Assembly: GCF_947497695.1 (NCBI RefSeq)
Contig: NZ_CANMHM010000001.1
Span: 434,001-498,000 of the forward strand
DNA: 64,000 nucleotides
Origin: an uncultured Polaribacter sp.
Lineage (GTDB): Bacteria; Bacteroidota; Bacteroidia; Flavobacteriales; Flavobacteriaceae
Reading direction: 5' to 3'
Shown in pieces: positions 19,089 to 28,569 of the stretch. Position 1 is the stretch's first letter. Each line of letters begins with the position of its first letter. The translations under genes and the position numbers were made by a program. Below the pieces are notes generated by a model. The model ran no database searches and had not been told where the DNA came from. It was given only the letters and a program-made list of their open reading frames with translations.

Positions 19089-19760
19089 TTATATTTCTTT
19101 TGCTTTTATCAATTCATCATAAAATTCTGCACAAAAAAAAGCAACATCTTTTCTATGGTTTAGTTTTAGTTTACTAGTAATGCTCTTAAAATAAGTGTCA
19201 ATTGTATAAGGGGTATTCCCCATAATTTTAGATAATTCTTGCCTATTAGTTGTGTCTTTTGAAAGTAAAGTAAGTTCCAATTCTTTTTTACTTAAATCAG
19301 AAATACCATAAATAGAATCACTAAAAATAGAACGTGTAAATTGATTTCTACTTTTATATAATTTATGCATTGTTGTAGATTTGTATGTCCCATTTTCAAC
19401 AACATTTAAAAGCGTTTCTTCAAACTCTTTGATACTGCATCCTTTATCTAAAAAACTTAAAAACCCACTTTTTATAGCCTTTTTCATAATTCTGTAAGAA
19501 TTGTAATTGGTATAAGCAATGGCTTTAATTCTTGGCTCAAATTTTAAAATACTTTCAATTATGAAAAAACCATCGTTTTTTGAATCATTATTAAACTCTA
19601 AATCACATAAAATCAAATCGACTTTTATTTCTTGAGTTTTAGCGATAGCAGTTCTAACATTATCAGCAAAACAGCAAATAGCATCAGGAAATACTTTTTT
19701 AACTCTTTTTGTTATTCCTTCTTCAAGAATTTGATGGTCGTCAATAATTAAAACATTCAT
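19089..19760 (-). CDS. LuxR/NarL-type response regulator
   Basis: This DNA-binding response regulator is paired with the upstream kinase. The start at 19760 gives the receiver domain's MNVLIIDDHQILEEG, four bases after the kinase stop; a longer reading frame would add an unrelated hydrophobic tail. The phospho-acceptor Asp lies in LILCDLEFN (about residue 54), and a switch Thr/Lys region is present (AYTNY, FLDKG). The C-terminal HTH (SKKELELTLLS..TPYTIDTYFKSITSKL) is a diverged LuxR type. The target is unknown; the divergent surface-protein cluster is the nearest candidate. Confidence 0.9.
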   Translation of the reverse strand: MNVLIIDDHQILEEGITKRVKKVFPDAICCFADNVRTAIAKTQEIKVDLILCDLEFNNDSKNDGFFIIESILKFEPRIKAIAYTNYNSYRIMKKAIKSGFLSFLDKGCSIKEFEETLLNVVENGTYKSTTMHKLYKSRNQFTRSIFSDSIYGISDLSKKELELTLLSKDTTNRQELSKIMGNTPYTIDTYFKSITSKLKLNHRKDVAFFCAEFYDELIKAKEI

Positions 19761-19764
19761 AGGT

Positions 19765-21624
19765 TTAGTTTTTATAAGGAATAGTAATTCTAACAGTAAA
19801 ACCACTGTTTACATCAATAGTTAAATCACCCTTTAAAAGTGTAACTCTATCTTCTATACTGTTAAGCCCATTCCCCTTTTTTAAATCTGAAGAACCAATT
19901 CCATTATCCGAGTAATTCAATTGTAGATAATTATCATTTAATCTAATCTTCACAATTGTTTTTGATGCTTTGGCATATTTTAAGTTATTGGTAAATAACT
20001 CCTGAGATATTCTAAACAAATGTGTGCTATAAGGTTCTTTCAATTCCAGATAAGGAGGTTCAATTTGTACTTCAAAAAGTTTGTTTTCGGTGTTTTTCGG
20101 AACAATTTCATAGAGTCTATCCATAAAAACTTCGCCGTGAATAGGAGTATTATTCAATTGATGGGATAGATTGCGTATTTCTGTATAAGAATCTAACAGT
20201 TTATGTGAAGTCTCTACATCTTTGGTTTCAAAATCGTGAGCTAGTAACCTTAACTTACTGGCAATACCATCGTGCAAATCTTTACCTATTCTAATTTTTT
20301 CTAGCTCACTACTTTTTATAGACTCTTCAAGTAGTTTGAATTTTTGGTCTTTCTTTCGTTTTCTTAAATACAATCCTCCTCCCAAAACAACTAGAAATAT
20401 ACTGGCTATGGCATAATTGGTTTTTGTTTTTGATTGCTGAATTAGTAATTCTTTTGCTTGGCTTTCATTTTTTAGTTTTAAAATCTCGTTTTCTTTTTGT
20501 TGCGCTTCTTGATTAGACTTATACTTAGATATTCTATTTGAAAATTCTACAGACTTAATACTATCTGTAATTTGCACCCACTTTTCCTTTGCTGTAAAAG
20601 CTTCTTCGTATTTTCTCTCAGCTAAAAATAGATTACTCTTTAATAACAATAATTGTGTGTCTGTAGTTTGTGCAACAAAGCTATTAGCTAGCTTTAGTAA
20701 TTCAATTTCTCTTTCTACCTGAAGAATTACTTTATTTGCTGAATTCAGATTTTTCGTTGCCAATTCTAGTTCAGCTAAACTGAGTAAATTCTTTATCTTA
20801 GTATCAGGGGTGTTGACTTCTTTTACCAGTTCAAGAGATTCTTGTATGTGTTTTCTAGCTTCCGCAAAGCGTTTTAACTTTACTTTTATATAACCTAAAT
20901 TTCCTAAAATAATAGCTTCATCCAATTTATTAGATTGTTTCTGAGCGAGTACTAATCCTTTGTTAAACACTTGTAAACTTTCTTCTTCCCGCTTTAAATC
21001 TATCAAGTTTAACCCTATATTATTATAAACTCTGGGTAAATATTCTTGATTTTTTAAATTCTTTAAAATATGTAAAGCTTTTGTATTTTCTTCGTATGCT
21101 AAATTATATTCTCTTATCGTATTGTATAAAATAGCAATATTAATATGTGTTTTATAAACTTGAACAGAGTCTTTTTTAGCTAGAAAATAACTGTTACCAT
21201 TAGTGTACTTTTTAATAGCATCATTGTAATTGCCTTTGTTACTTAATAAAATAGCCAAATTACAATTGTTCTTTGCCCATAATAAAGAATCTAAAATCAG
21301 CTTATCAGAAACTAAGGTTTTTTCTATAAAATATTGTGCACTGTCAAGTTTACCTTTGTACCAATAAGCAATTGCTAAACCTGTTAAAGATTCTGGCAGT
21401 AATTTATGTTTTGCTTTTTCTGATATTGAAACAGACTTTTTTGCATAAAACAATGCACTATCTATATTCTGTCTTTGATATAACACGCTAATCTTGTTTA
21501 AAACAGCTACATTGTTGGTTGTACCCTGTAGAACTTTTTTTAGACTATCAATTTTCTTGTTGGACTGACCAAAAGCACAAAAAGTAATTAAAAATAAAGC
21601 TAGTAAAGTAAGTTTCTTCATCAT
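19765..21624 (-). CDS. TPR-containing sensor histidine kinase (HisKA_3 type)
   Basis: This membrane kinase phosphorylates the response regulator encoded just downstream. A signal peptide (FLITFCAFGQ) is followed by about six TPR units in the periplasm (residues 30-300), a coiled segment, a membrane helix at about 395-415 (YAIASIFLVVLGGGLYL) and the kinase core. The H-box is KIRIGKDLHDGIASKL and the ATP lid includes DNGIGS and KGNGLNSIEDRV, as in the NarX/DesK class. Two adjacent Met codons can serve as start. A TATTTTTG -7-like box lies at 21642-21649 on the minus strand. The ligand is unknown; TPR kinases of this design are common in Bacteroidetes. Confidence 0.93.
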   Translation of the reverse strand: MMKKLTLLALFLITFCAFGQSNKKIDSLKKVLQGTTNNVAVLNKISVLYQRQNIDSALFYAKKSVSISEKAKHKLLPESLTGLAIAYWYKGKLDSAQYFIEKTLVSDKLILDSLLWAKNNCNLAILLSNKGNYNDAIKKYTNGNSYFLAKKDSVQVYKTHINIAILYNTIREYNLAYEENTKALHILKNLKNQEYLPRVYNNIGLNLIDLKREEESLQVFNKGLVLAQKQSNKLDEAIILGNLGYIKVKLKRFAEARKHIQESLELVKEVNTPDTKIKNLLSLAELELATKNLNSANKVILQVEREIELLKLANSFVAQTTDTQLLLLKSNLFLAERKYEEAFTAKEKWVQITDSIKSVEFSNRISKYKSNQEAQQKENEILKLKNESQAKELLIQQSKTKTNYAIASIFLVVLGGGLYLRKRKKDQKFKLLEESIKSSELEKIRIGKDLHDGIASKLRLLAHDFETKDVETSHKLLDSYTEIRNLSHQLNNTPIHGEVFMDRLYEIVPKNTENKLFEVQIEPPYLELKEPYSTHLFRISQELFTNNLKYAKASKTIVKIRLNDNYLQLNYSDNGIGSSDLKKGNGLNSIEDRVTLLKGDLTIDVNSGFTVRITIPYKN

Positions 21625-21795
21625 AGTTCTTGTAGTTTCCTCAAAAATAGAAAATTAATTATAACTAAAACCCTAATATGGTTAGGTTAAGAATTGCTAA
21701 ACCAATTTATATTTGAAATCAAAACAAGAAGTAACACTTATAGACTAAATATATTTTAACTATATTTAACACAATTAATTAAAACCAAAATTTCT

Positions 21796-22851
21796 ATGAA
21801 AAATCTCTGCCTTCTGGTAGCATTTTTTGTTACAATCATCTTACCTGCCCAAAGTACTTACACTGTAGATAACAAACCCAATGCAAAAGCAGATTTTAGT
21901 AATTTACAAACTGCTATTAACACTGTTACTACTGGGAGTATACTTTTAGTTCAAGGCTCTTCAACTAGCTATGGAGGAATTACAATAGAAAAAAAAATTA
22001 CAATTAAAGGGACTGGGTATTTCTTGGGGGAAAATCCTAATACGCAAAAAGACTTTTCAGAATCTAAGGTGTCAAGTATTTCTCTAAAAGCTGGCTCTTC
22101 TGGTTCTACAATATCTGGGCTTTATGCAACAAGTTGGTTTAAAATATTTGATGGAGTATCTAATATATCCTTTATTAGAAATAGAGTACTGTATATTTCT
22201 CATTCTGGTGCTGCAAGCACAAATAATTTAGTTAAGGAAAATTATATCATTGGCTATTCTCAAAGTAACTGTTCAAGTTGTATAAGGGTAGCTATTGCAT
22301 TAAATGACTCTGAAATAACTGGAAATTATATTGGGAATTCTAATTTTATCCAAGGAACTAACCTTAATATAATTAATAATGTTTTACAACAAAGTATAGC
22401 TGTTGCACCTAGTTCTAATTTCTATTGTAATGCCAATGTAAAAGACTCTTTCATTCAAAACAATATTATGAATAGTGCTGCTGCTATTCCAACGAATTAT
22501 AATTCCTCAGCAGTAAATAATTGTGGTAATTCTTTAAGAAATAATATCTTTTATCATCCTAGTAATACCTCTCAAGAAACAGATAACTTCAACAACAAAT
22601 TGGTAATAAAAAGTCCTTTCGTAGATAATTCTGATAATCAATACTCCACAGATGGCAAATATATACTCTCTTCAGATTCACCAGCAAAAGGGGCAGGTGT
22701 TGGTGGTGTAGATTGTGGAATGTTTGCTGGGGGTTACAAACTTTCGGGTATCCCAGATATACCCAACATTTACGAATTTAATGTACCAATTACTGGCTAT
22801 AGCAACAGCACTGGTATTCAGGTGAATGTAAAAGTAAAATCTAATAATTAA
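21796..22851 (+). CDS. Secreted beta-helix-like protein A
   Basis: The function is not known. A signal peptide (FFVTIILPAQ) precedes STYTVDNKPNAKADF and a glycine/asparagine/serine-rich body with short hydrophobic strands (ITIKGTGYFLG, STISGLYA, IRNNIFYH-like SLRNNIFYHP), the usual look of a right-handed parallel beta-helix. The last 50 residues (SPAKGAGVGGVDCGMF..IPDIPNIYEFNVPITGY) are nearly identical to those of the next gene. No T9SS sorting domain is evident. A TATATTTG -7-like element at 21708-21715 is suitably placed. The gene starts a plus-strand cluster (gaps of 21 and 3 bp) with a second copy and the RHS protein, which suggests a shared surface role. Confidence 0.8.
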   Translation: MKNLCLLVAFFVTIILPAQSTYTVDNKPNAKADFSNLQTAINTVTTGSILLVQGSSTSYGGITIEKKITIKGTGYFLGENPNTQKDFSESKVSSISLKAGSSGSTISGLYATSWFKIFDGVSNISFIRNRVLYISHSGAASTNNLVKENYIIGYSQSNCSSCIRVAIALNDSEITGNYIGNSNFIQGTNLNIINNVLQQSIAVAPSSNFYCNANVKDSFIQNNIMNSAAAIPTNYNSSAVNNCGNSLRNNIFYHPSNTSQETDNFNNKLVIKSPFVDNSDNQYSTDGKYILSSDSPAKGAGVGGVDCGMFAGGYKLSGIPDIPNIYEFNVPITGYSNSTGIQVNVKVKSNN

Positions 22852-22872
22852 ACACATCAAATTACACAGAAA

Positions 22873-23943
22873 ATGAAAAAACTGTTAATACTTATTTTAT
22901 TCAGTATTCCTACCATTGTTCTTGCACAATCTACGTATACTGTAGACAACAAACCCAATGCAAAAGCTGATTTTGATGATTTACAAACTGCCATAAATAC
23001 TGTTGCTGCTGGGAGTACGCTTTTGGTTTCTTCTGGAAGTTATAACAATGTTACTATAGAAAAACGAATTATCATAAAAGGGACTGGTTATTTTTTAACT
23101 GAAAATCCGAATACCCACGCGGACCCTGTAAGTTCCATAGTTTCTGGAATTACTTTTAAAAAAGGTTCAGAGGGTTCTGTTATTTCAGGTATAAGTTCTA
23201 ATGGATTTGCTTTTTCAGAAAGCGTTTCAAATATTTCTTTTGTTAGAAATTATGTAAGAACAATTGGTTTTTATAATACCCCAGCAAATAGAGGTATAGA
23301 AGTTACAAATATTAATATTTTTCATAATTATATATACGGAGAAAGAAGGTATAGTAGTTCGTCAAGTTCATCTTATGATTATTCTATTAGAGTAGGAAGC
23401 GGTTCTTTGATAGAAGGTAACTATATAACCTCTTCAAATTTAGTAAAGGGAAGTTATTTAACAATAAGAAATAATGTATTATGGAATGGATTGCCAATAG
23501 GTATTGGATTTAGAAGCCAAGGTAGTGATATATCTAAATCTACAATATCAAATAATATTTTTAGACTTGGTTCATTTTTTATAAATAATGATGATTGGGA
23601 AAATAATATTAAAAATAATATTTTCTTCCATACTTCAGTAACTTCTCCCACCGCAGATGATAACGACAACAAATTAACCAATACAAACCCATTTATAGAA
23701 GATACAGATGATAGATACTCTACAGATGGCAGGTATATACTTTCTTCAGGTTCACAAGCCAAAGGTGCAGGAGTTGGTGGTATAGATTGCGGAATGTTCT
23801 ATGAAATTGATGGTAAAGACGCTGGGTATAGGTTATCAGGTTTACCAGACATACCCAATATTTACGAATTTAATGTGCCTACCACTGGCTATAGCAATAG
23901 CACTGGTTTACAAATAAATGTAAAAGTAAAATCTAATAACTAA
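22873..23943 (+). CDS. Secreted beta-helix-like protein B (paralogue of A)
   Basis: This 356-residue protein has the same layout as its upstream neighbour: signal peptide (FSIPTIVLAQ), STYTVDNKPNAKADF, beta-helix-like body, and the common tail IPNIYEFNVPTTGYSNSTG. The middle diverges strongly (it has a Ser-rich stretch, RRYSSSSSSSYDY), while the N- and C-termini are conserved. This suggests duplication with divergence of an exposed face. It ends 3 bp before the RHS gene, so the two are translated together. The role is unknown; an extracellular structural or adhesive protein is the most likely reading. Confidence 0.8.
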   Translation: MKKLLILILFSIPTIVLAQSTYTVDNKPNAKADFDDLQTAINTVAAGSTLLVSSGSYNNVTIEKRIIIKGTGYFLTENPNTHADPVSSIVSGITFKKGSEGSVISGISSNGFAFSESVSNISFVRNYVRTIGFYNTPANRGIEVTNINIFHNYIYGERRYSSSSSSSYDYSIRVGSGSLIEGNYITSSNLVKGSYLTIRNNVLWNGLPIGIGFRSQGSDISKSTISNNIFRLGSFFINNDDWENNIKNNIFFHTSVTSPTADDNDNKLTNTNPFIEDTDDRYSTDGRYILSSGSQAKGAGVGGIDCGMFYEIDGKDAGYRLSGLPDIPNIYEFNVPTTGYSNSTGLQINVKVKSNN

Positions 23944-23946
23944 CAA

Positions 23947-26900
23947 ATGGTACACAAAAAAATCATTTGCTTAGCAATAGTACTGTGTAGTCTTATTGGT
24001 TATGGGCAAAGTGTAGAATATTTCTGGGATACAGACCCTGGTTTTGGTAAAGGTACAAGCTTAGGTTCTGGTTCTAATATAAATGCAACAATACCGCTTA
24101 CTGGTTTAACTACAGGTGTACATAGTTTATATGTACGTGGTAAAAATGCCAATGGCTGGGGTTTATACACCAAACGAAATGTGTATATAGTTAGTGGTAA
24201 TGGAAACACACCTAACATTAGTAGGTTAGAATATTTCTGGGATACAGACCCTGGTTTTGGTAAAGCAATTCCATTAACTATAAGCTCACAAACAGGTACA
24301 ATAGAGAATAACTTTTTAGTTAGTCTCAAAAATTTATCTGTTGGTGTGCACAGTTTATACATAAGAGCCAAAGACCAATTTGGTAAATGGAGTTTACAAA
24401 CCAAACGTAACGTATATGTGGTAAAAGGTGATGGTACTTTACCAGATATTACAGAGGTAGAATATTATTTTGATACAGACCCTGGTTTTGGAGCAGGTAC
24501 TTCTTTACCATTAACTGCTAACAATACTATTGATAAAGATTATATTATTCCATTAAACAATCTTACAGGTGGTGAACATCAATTGTATATAAGAGCAAAA
24601 GATGAATTTGGCAAATGGAGTTTGTACAGCCAAAACACCATTACCATTGGCGATTGGAACTGTGCATACAATGATGCACCAGCAGGTCATTACGCACACG
24701 AAGCTGTTACCAATTTATGTACGAAAGAAATATTAGATAATGATGGGATGTGTGAGCCCAATGAAACGCTAAACAGGGCAGAATTGGCAAAAATCACCTA
24801 TTTAAGTATTGGTTTACAAAATAATCCTACAGCAGATGACTTCCCTTCTCCTTTTAACGATTTACAAAGCAAAGAAGATACTTGGTATTATTCCTATGCG
24901 AAAAACTTATCTTATTTAGAATTTGATGATGCTACAGCACCTTTTGATAGAAACTATTTCAACTTTAAACCTTCAGATGATATTTCTTTAGCCAATACCT
25001 TAAAAGTATTACTTGAAGCTTGGAATATTGATGAAACCAATAATTCTGGCACAACACCTTTTATAGACGAAGGTTTAACTGAACATTATGGCTACAATTA
25101 TATTGTTAAGGCTTATGATTTAGGTTTAATTTCTGATACAGCAGACCATTTGATACATCCTGATGGGTACATTAAAAGAGGTACTGCTTTTGTGATTTTA
25201 CATAAAATGTTAGAAACACTAACTCCACCAACCATTTCAGATACCGACTTTTTTATTCCTGGTAATTATACACCCACCAATTTAGCTTCATTTGCTGGTA
25301 TGCATAGTGGTAATTTTAACCATTATACCAAAACAAGTTTTGCAATTGGTAGTGTTGGTATTCCTTTAGGTTTTGAGCATACCTATAACTCGTATTTATC
25401 AGAAATGCCAACGTCTTTAATTCCATTACAGCCTTTAGGTAAAATGTGGAATCATACGTACAACAGTTATATTACAGAGATTGTGGGTGATGTAAAAAGA
25501 CCTGATGATTATAGAGTTATTGTTGCGTTACCCAATAGTGGTTTCCATATTTATCAAAGAGATGGAGGAGGTTTTAAAGCAGTTACACAAGGTGTTTATA
25601 ATACTTTGCAAAGACCAACTGCTGATAAATTTACCATTATTACAAAAAATCAAATTGTATATACCTATCAAAAGTTTGAAGGTACTGATGAAATTTTCCC
25701 ATTTGTGTTAACGCGTATTCAAGATAGAAATGGAAATACATTAGCGGTAAATTACGAGGATGCAAAAAATCCTAAAACCGAAAACTACAAACGTATCAGT
25801 GAAGTGGTAGGTACTTCAGGTAGAAAATTACAGTTTGCATATCACCCAACATCAGATTTGGTAAAAGACATTACTGACCCTTCAGGTAGAAAAATTTCAT
25901 TTACTTTCAATTCAGATGATGAGCCAAAATTGATCTCTTTTACAGATGCTAAAAATCAATCTTCAACCTATAATTATGGTGCAGATGCTGAAAAAGATTT
26001 GTTAATGACGATTACCTTGCCAAAAGGAAATACAGTTACGAATTCTTATGAAGGCAAAAAGTTGATAAGTAGTCAAACCAATGCCAATCAGCCAACACAA
26101 TATACTTACGATAGAAATTACGGACAAACTGCCAATGATAATTTTACAAAAACCACAGTAGTTGACCCAAATAATCAAACCACAGTTGTAGATTATAATA
26201 AAAACGGAAATCCGAATCATATTAAAAAAGACAACAATACCAATGTTGATATTACTTATGATGCCACACAAACACACAAACCATCAGGCATTGATGTAAA
26301 TGGAAAAAAAGCAGGTTTAACCTATGATGATATGGGTAATGTATTATCGGTCAATTTACCTTTAGGCGTTTCTTATAGTTATGAATACAATAGTAGAAAC
26401 GACATTACAAAATATACAGATGCAAATGGCAAAAATTACACCTACAGTTACAATGGTTCAGGTAATTTAACCCAAACAAGTACACCAAGAGGAAGTACTA
26501 ATTTTACAGTAAACAGTAAAGGTTTGGTAACTTCGGTTACAAATCCTGCTGGTATTACTACTTCTTACACCTATGATGCTTATGGAAACGTCATTAAAAC
26601 TGATGCGCCTGAAGGGATTTCTACCAAAGCAAGTTATGATGTAATTAGTAGATTATTGTCATTTACAAATCCTAATGGGCAAAGTATGTCCTATCAATAT
26701 GATGCAAATGATAATTTGTTAGAAGAAACATTTAATAATAAATCTACCAAATACAATTTTGATCCAAATGACAATCTCACAAAAATCATCAATGCAAATA
26801 ATGGGGCAACAACTATGGCGTATGATTTTGACAATGACTTTTTAACCTCTGTTAATTTTGGTAGTGCTACTGATGCCTATACCTATTTTGATGATGGAAA

Positions 26901-28569
26901 AGTAAAAACCTATACTAACCCAAAAGGTACTGTATTTACCTATAATTATGATAGTGAAGGAAGATTATCTAGCGTTAGTACAACAGGAGATACTGTAACC
27001 TATACTTATGATACGCATAATAACATCACTGCTATTGCAAACTCAAAAGGAACTATTAGTTATACATATGATGCTTTAAACAGGGTAACCAGTACAATAG
27101 ATTATTTTATGAATACTGTTGGGTATAGTTACGATCCTAATAGTAATGTGACTAAAATTACCTATCCAGATAACAAAGTTGTAAACTATACCTATTATGA
27201 TGATAATCTATTAAATACAGTTACAGATTGGAATGGCAATACCACAACATATACCTATAGAGCAGATGGTTTGTTAAACGGAATTACCTATGCCAATGGA
27301 ACGAACTGTACGTATACGTATGATAATGCTGGTAGAATGACAGGCTTATCTTGGAAAAAAGCAGATACAACTATTATTAATGCATATGCTTTTACACTAG
27401 ACCCAATAGGCAATCATTTAACCGAAACCAAAACAGAACCTTATACTGCAAGTGCATTAGCAAATACGGATGTTTCTTATTCTTATAATGCTACCAACCA
27501 AATACAAAATGCAGGCAATGTTACTTTTTCACACGATACCAATGGAAATATAACCAGTAAAACAGGAAGTACCTATACTTTTGATGTATATGATAGACTC
27601 ACAGGAGTTTCTGGAGGAATAACAGCACAATACGAATATGATGCTTCAGGTAAAAGAAGAAAAAGTACTGTAAATAGTGTAGAAAAAAGATATGTATTAG
27701 ATATTCTTGGAATGAGTAGAGTTTTGATAGAAACTGACAATGCTAATACACCACAAAACTATTATGTATATGGCCTAGGATTGATTTCTAGAACTAATGC
27801 CAGTAATCAAACCCATTATTATCATTACGATTTTAGAGGAAGTACTATTGCAATGACAGATAAAAATGAAGCCATTACCCACAAATACCAATACAACGAT
27901 TTTGGACAACTTTTAGAAAGTGATGAAGCAGACACAAACGCATACAGGTATGTAGGTAAATATGGAGTAGCTTTTGAAGATACAGAACTCTATTTTATGA
28001 GAGCTCGTTTTTACGACCCAACAACTGGGCGTTTTTTAAGCGAAGACCCTATTTGGGCTACAAACTTATATCCTTACGCAGAGAATAATCCTATTGGGAA
28101 TATTGATCCTAAAGGAGAAAAAGCTTTGCACGGAGCAGTGTTTGGTAGTGCTAGTACAGCAATTTTGGAAAGTCCAAAATTAATCAAAAACGTAACACTT
28201 GGAATTACTGGAATAAGTGCAGGTTTTTATTCAATCATTACAAATGATGAGGAAATGTTTATAGCTTCTATGATAGCTATGGACGATGCAGGTGACGGTC
28301 TTGTAGAGTATAGTAAGAATGTAACAAAATCGGGAGTAAAAGGGGCTATTTCTGGTAAATTAACTTCTGGGATGGGATTTAGTTCAAAGGGTGGTCTAGG
28401 AACTACCAAGTTATTTGGTAAAACAGGTTATTTACCAATTGGTGTTGATTTTAGAATGGTAGAGGGCAGAGCAATAAAAGATATTGGTCATTTAGTTTAT
28501 GAGGGAGCAAAAAATGAATTAACTGATTTTATAGAAGATCAACTTAAAAATAAAGTCTTACAAAAGTGA
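23947..28569 (+). CDS. Large secreted SLH/RHS-repeat protein (polymorphic-toxin-like)
   Basis: The protein has 1540 residues. In order: signal peptide; three ~72-residue repeats beginning EYFWDTDPGFG (about 18-235); SLH-like repeats (about 240-420; AHEAVTNLCTKEILD, YIKRGTAFVILHKML); an RHS-associated entry domain; many YD repeats (YTYDAYGNVIKT type, about 600-1340); and the RHS core (RARFYDPTTGRFLSEDPIW..NLYPYAENNP, NIDPKGEK). The ~150 residues after the core (from about 1392) are unrelated to the shell, as in RHS proteins whose C-terminal tip is exchanged. That tip has a hydrophobic helix (VTLGITGISAGFYSI) but no toxin motif that I recognise. The next gene starts on the overlapping GTGA and is not a plausible immunity protein, so a toxin role is uncertain; adhesion or gliding-related function is also possible. 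Confidence 0.9.
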   Translation: MVHKKIICLAIVLCSLIGYGQSVEYFWDTDPGFGKGTSLGSGSNINATIPLTGLTTGVHSLYVRGKNANGWGLYTKRNVYIVSGNGNTPNISRLEYFWDTDPGFGKAIPLTISSQTGTIENNFLVSLKNLSVGVHSLYIRAKDQFGKWSLQTKRNVYVVKGDGTLPDITEVEYYFDTDPGFGAGTSLPLTANNTIDKDYIIPLNNLTGGEHQLYIRAKDEFGKWSLYSQNTITIGDWNCAYNDAPAGHYAHEAVTNLCTKEILDNDGMCEPNETLNRAELAKITYLSIGLQNNPTADDFPSPFNDLQSKEDTWYYSYAKNLSYLEFDDATAPFDRNYFNFKPSDDISLANTLKVLLEAWNIDETNNSGTTPFIDEGLTEHYGYNYIVKAYDLGLISDTADHLIHPDGYIKRGTAFVILHKMLETLTPPTISDTDFFIPGNYTPTNLASFAGMHSGNFNHYTKTSFAIGSVGIPLGFEHTYNSYLSEMPTSLIPLQPLGKMWNHTYNSYITEIVGDVKRPDDYRVIVALPNSGFHIYQRDGGGFKAVTQGVYNTLQRPTADKFTIITKNQIVYTYQKFEGTDEIFPFVLTRIQDRNGNTLAVNYEDAKNPKTENYKRISEVVGTSGRKLQFAYHPTSDLVKDITDPSGRKISFTFNSDDEPKLISFTDAKNQSSTYNYGADAEKDLLMTITLPKGNTVTNSYEGKKLISSQTNANQPTQYTYDRNYGQTANDNFTKTTVVDPNNQTTVVDYNKNGNPNHIKKDNNTNVDITYDATQTHKPSGIDVNGKKAGLTYDDMGNVLSVNLPLGVSYSYEYNSRNDITKYTDANGKNYTYSYNGSGNLTQTSTPRGSTNFTVNSKGLVTSVTNPAGITTSYTYDAYGNVIKTDAPEGISTKASYDVISRLLSFTNPNGQSMSYQYDANDNLLEETFNNKSTKYNFDPNDNLTKIINANNGATTMAYDFDNDFLTSVNFGSATDAYTYFDDGKVKTYTNPKGTVFTYNYDSEGRLSSVSTTGDTVTYTYDTHNNITAIANSKGTISYTYDALNRVTSTIDYFMNTVGYSYDPNSNVTKITYPDNKVVNYTYYDDNLLNTVTDWNGNTTTYTYRADGLLNGITYANGTNCTYTYDNAGRMTGLSWKKADTTIINAYAFTLDPIGNHLTETKTEPYTASALANTDVSYSYNATNQIQNAGNVTFSHDTNGNITSKTGSTYTFDVYDRLTGVSGGITAQYEYDASGKRRKSTVNSVEKRYVLDILGMSRVLIETDNANTPQNYYVYGLGLISRTNASNQTHYYHYDFRGSTIAMTDKNEAITHKYQYNDFGQLLESDEADTNAYRYVGKYGVAFEDTELYFMRARFYDPTTGRFLSEDPIWATNLYPYAENNPIGNIDPKGEKALHGAVFGSASTAILESPKLIKNVTLGITGISAGFYSIITNDEEMFIASMIAMDDAGDGLVEYSKNVTKSGVKGAISGKLTSGMGFSSKGGLGTTKLFGKTGYLPIGVDFRMVEGRAIKDIGHLVYEGAKNELTDFIEDQLKNKVLQK
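24014..24265 (+). repeat. 39-bp exact direct repeat encoding EYFWDTDPGFG units
   Basis: Bases 24014-24052 and 24227-24265 are identical (213-bp period, 71 codons). A diverged third unit lies near 24460-24500. They mark the three N-terminal domain repeats of the RHS protein. Confidence 0.9.

Noticed and set aside
24014-24500. Transposon or phage origin of the repeats in the RHS gene
   Set aside because: They are in frame and encode three copies of one protein domain; there are no recombinase genes or terminal repeats nearby.
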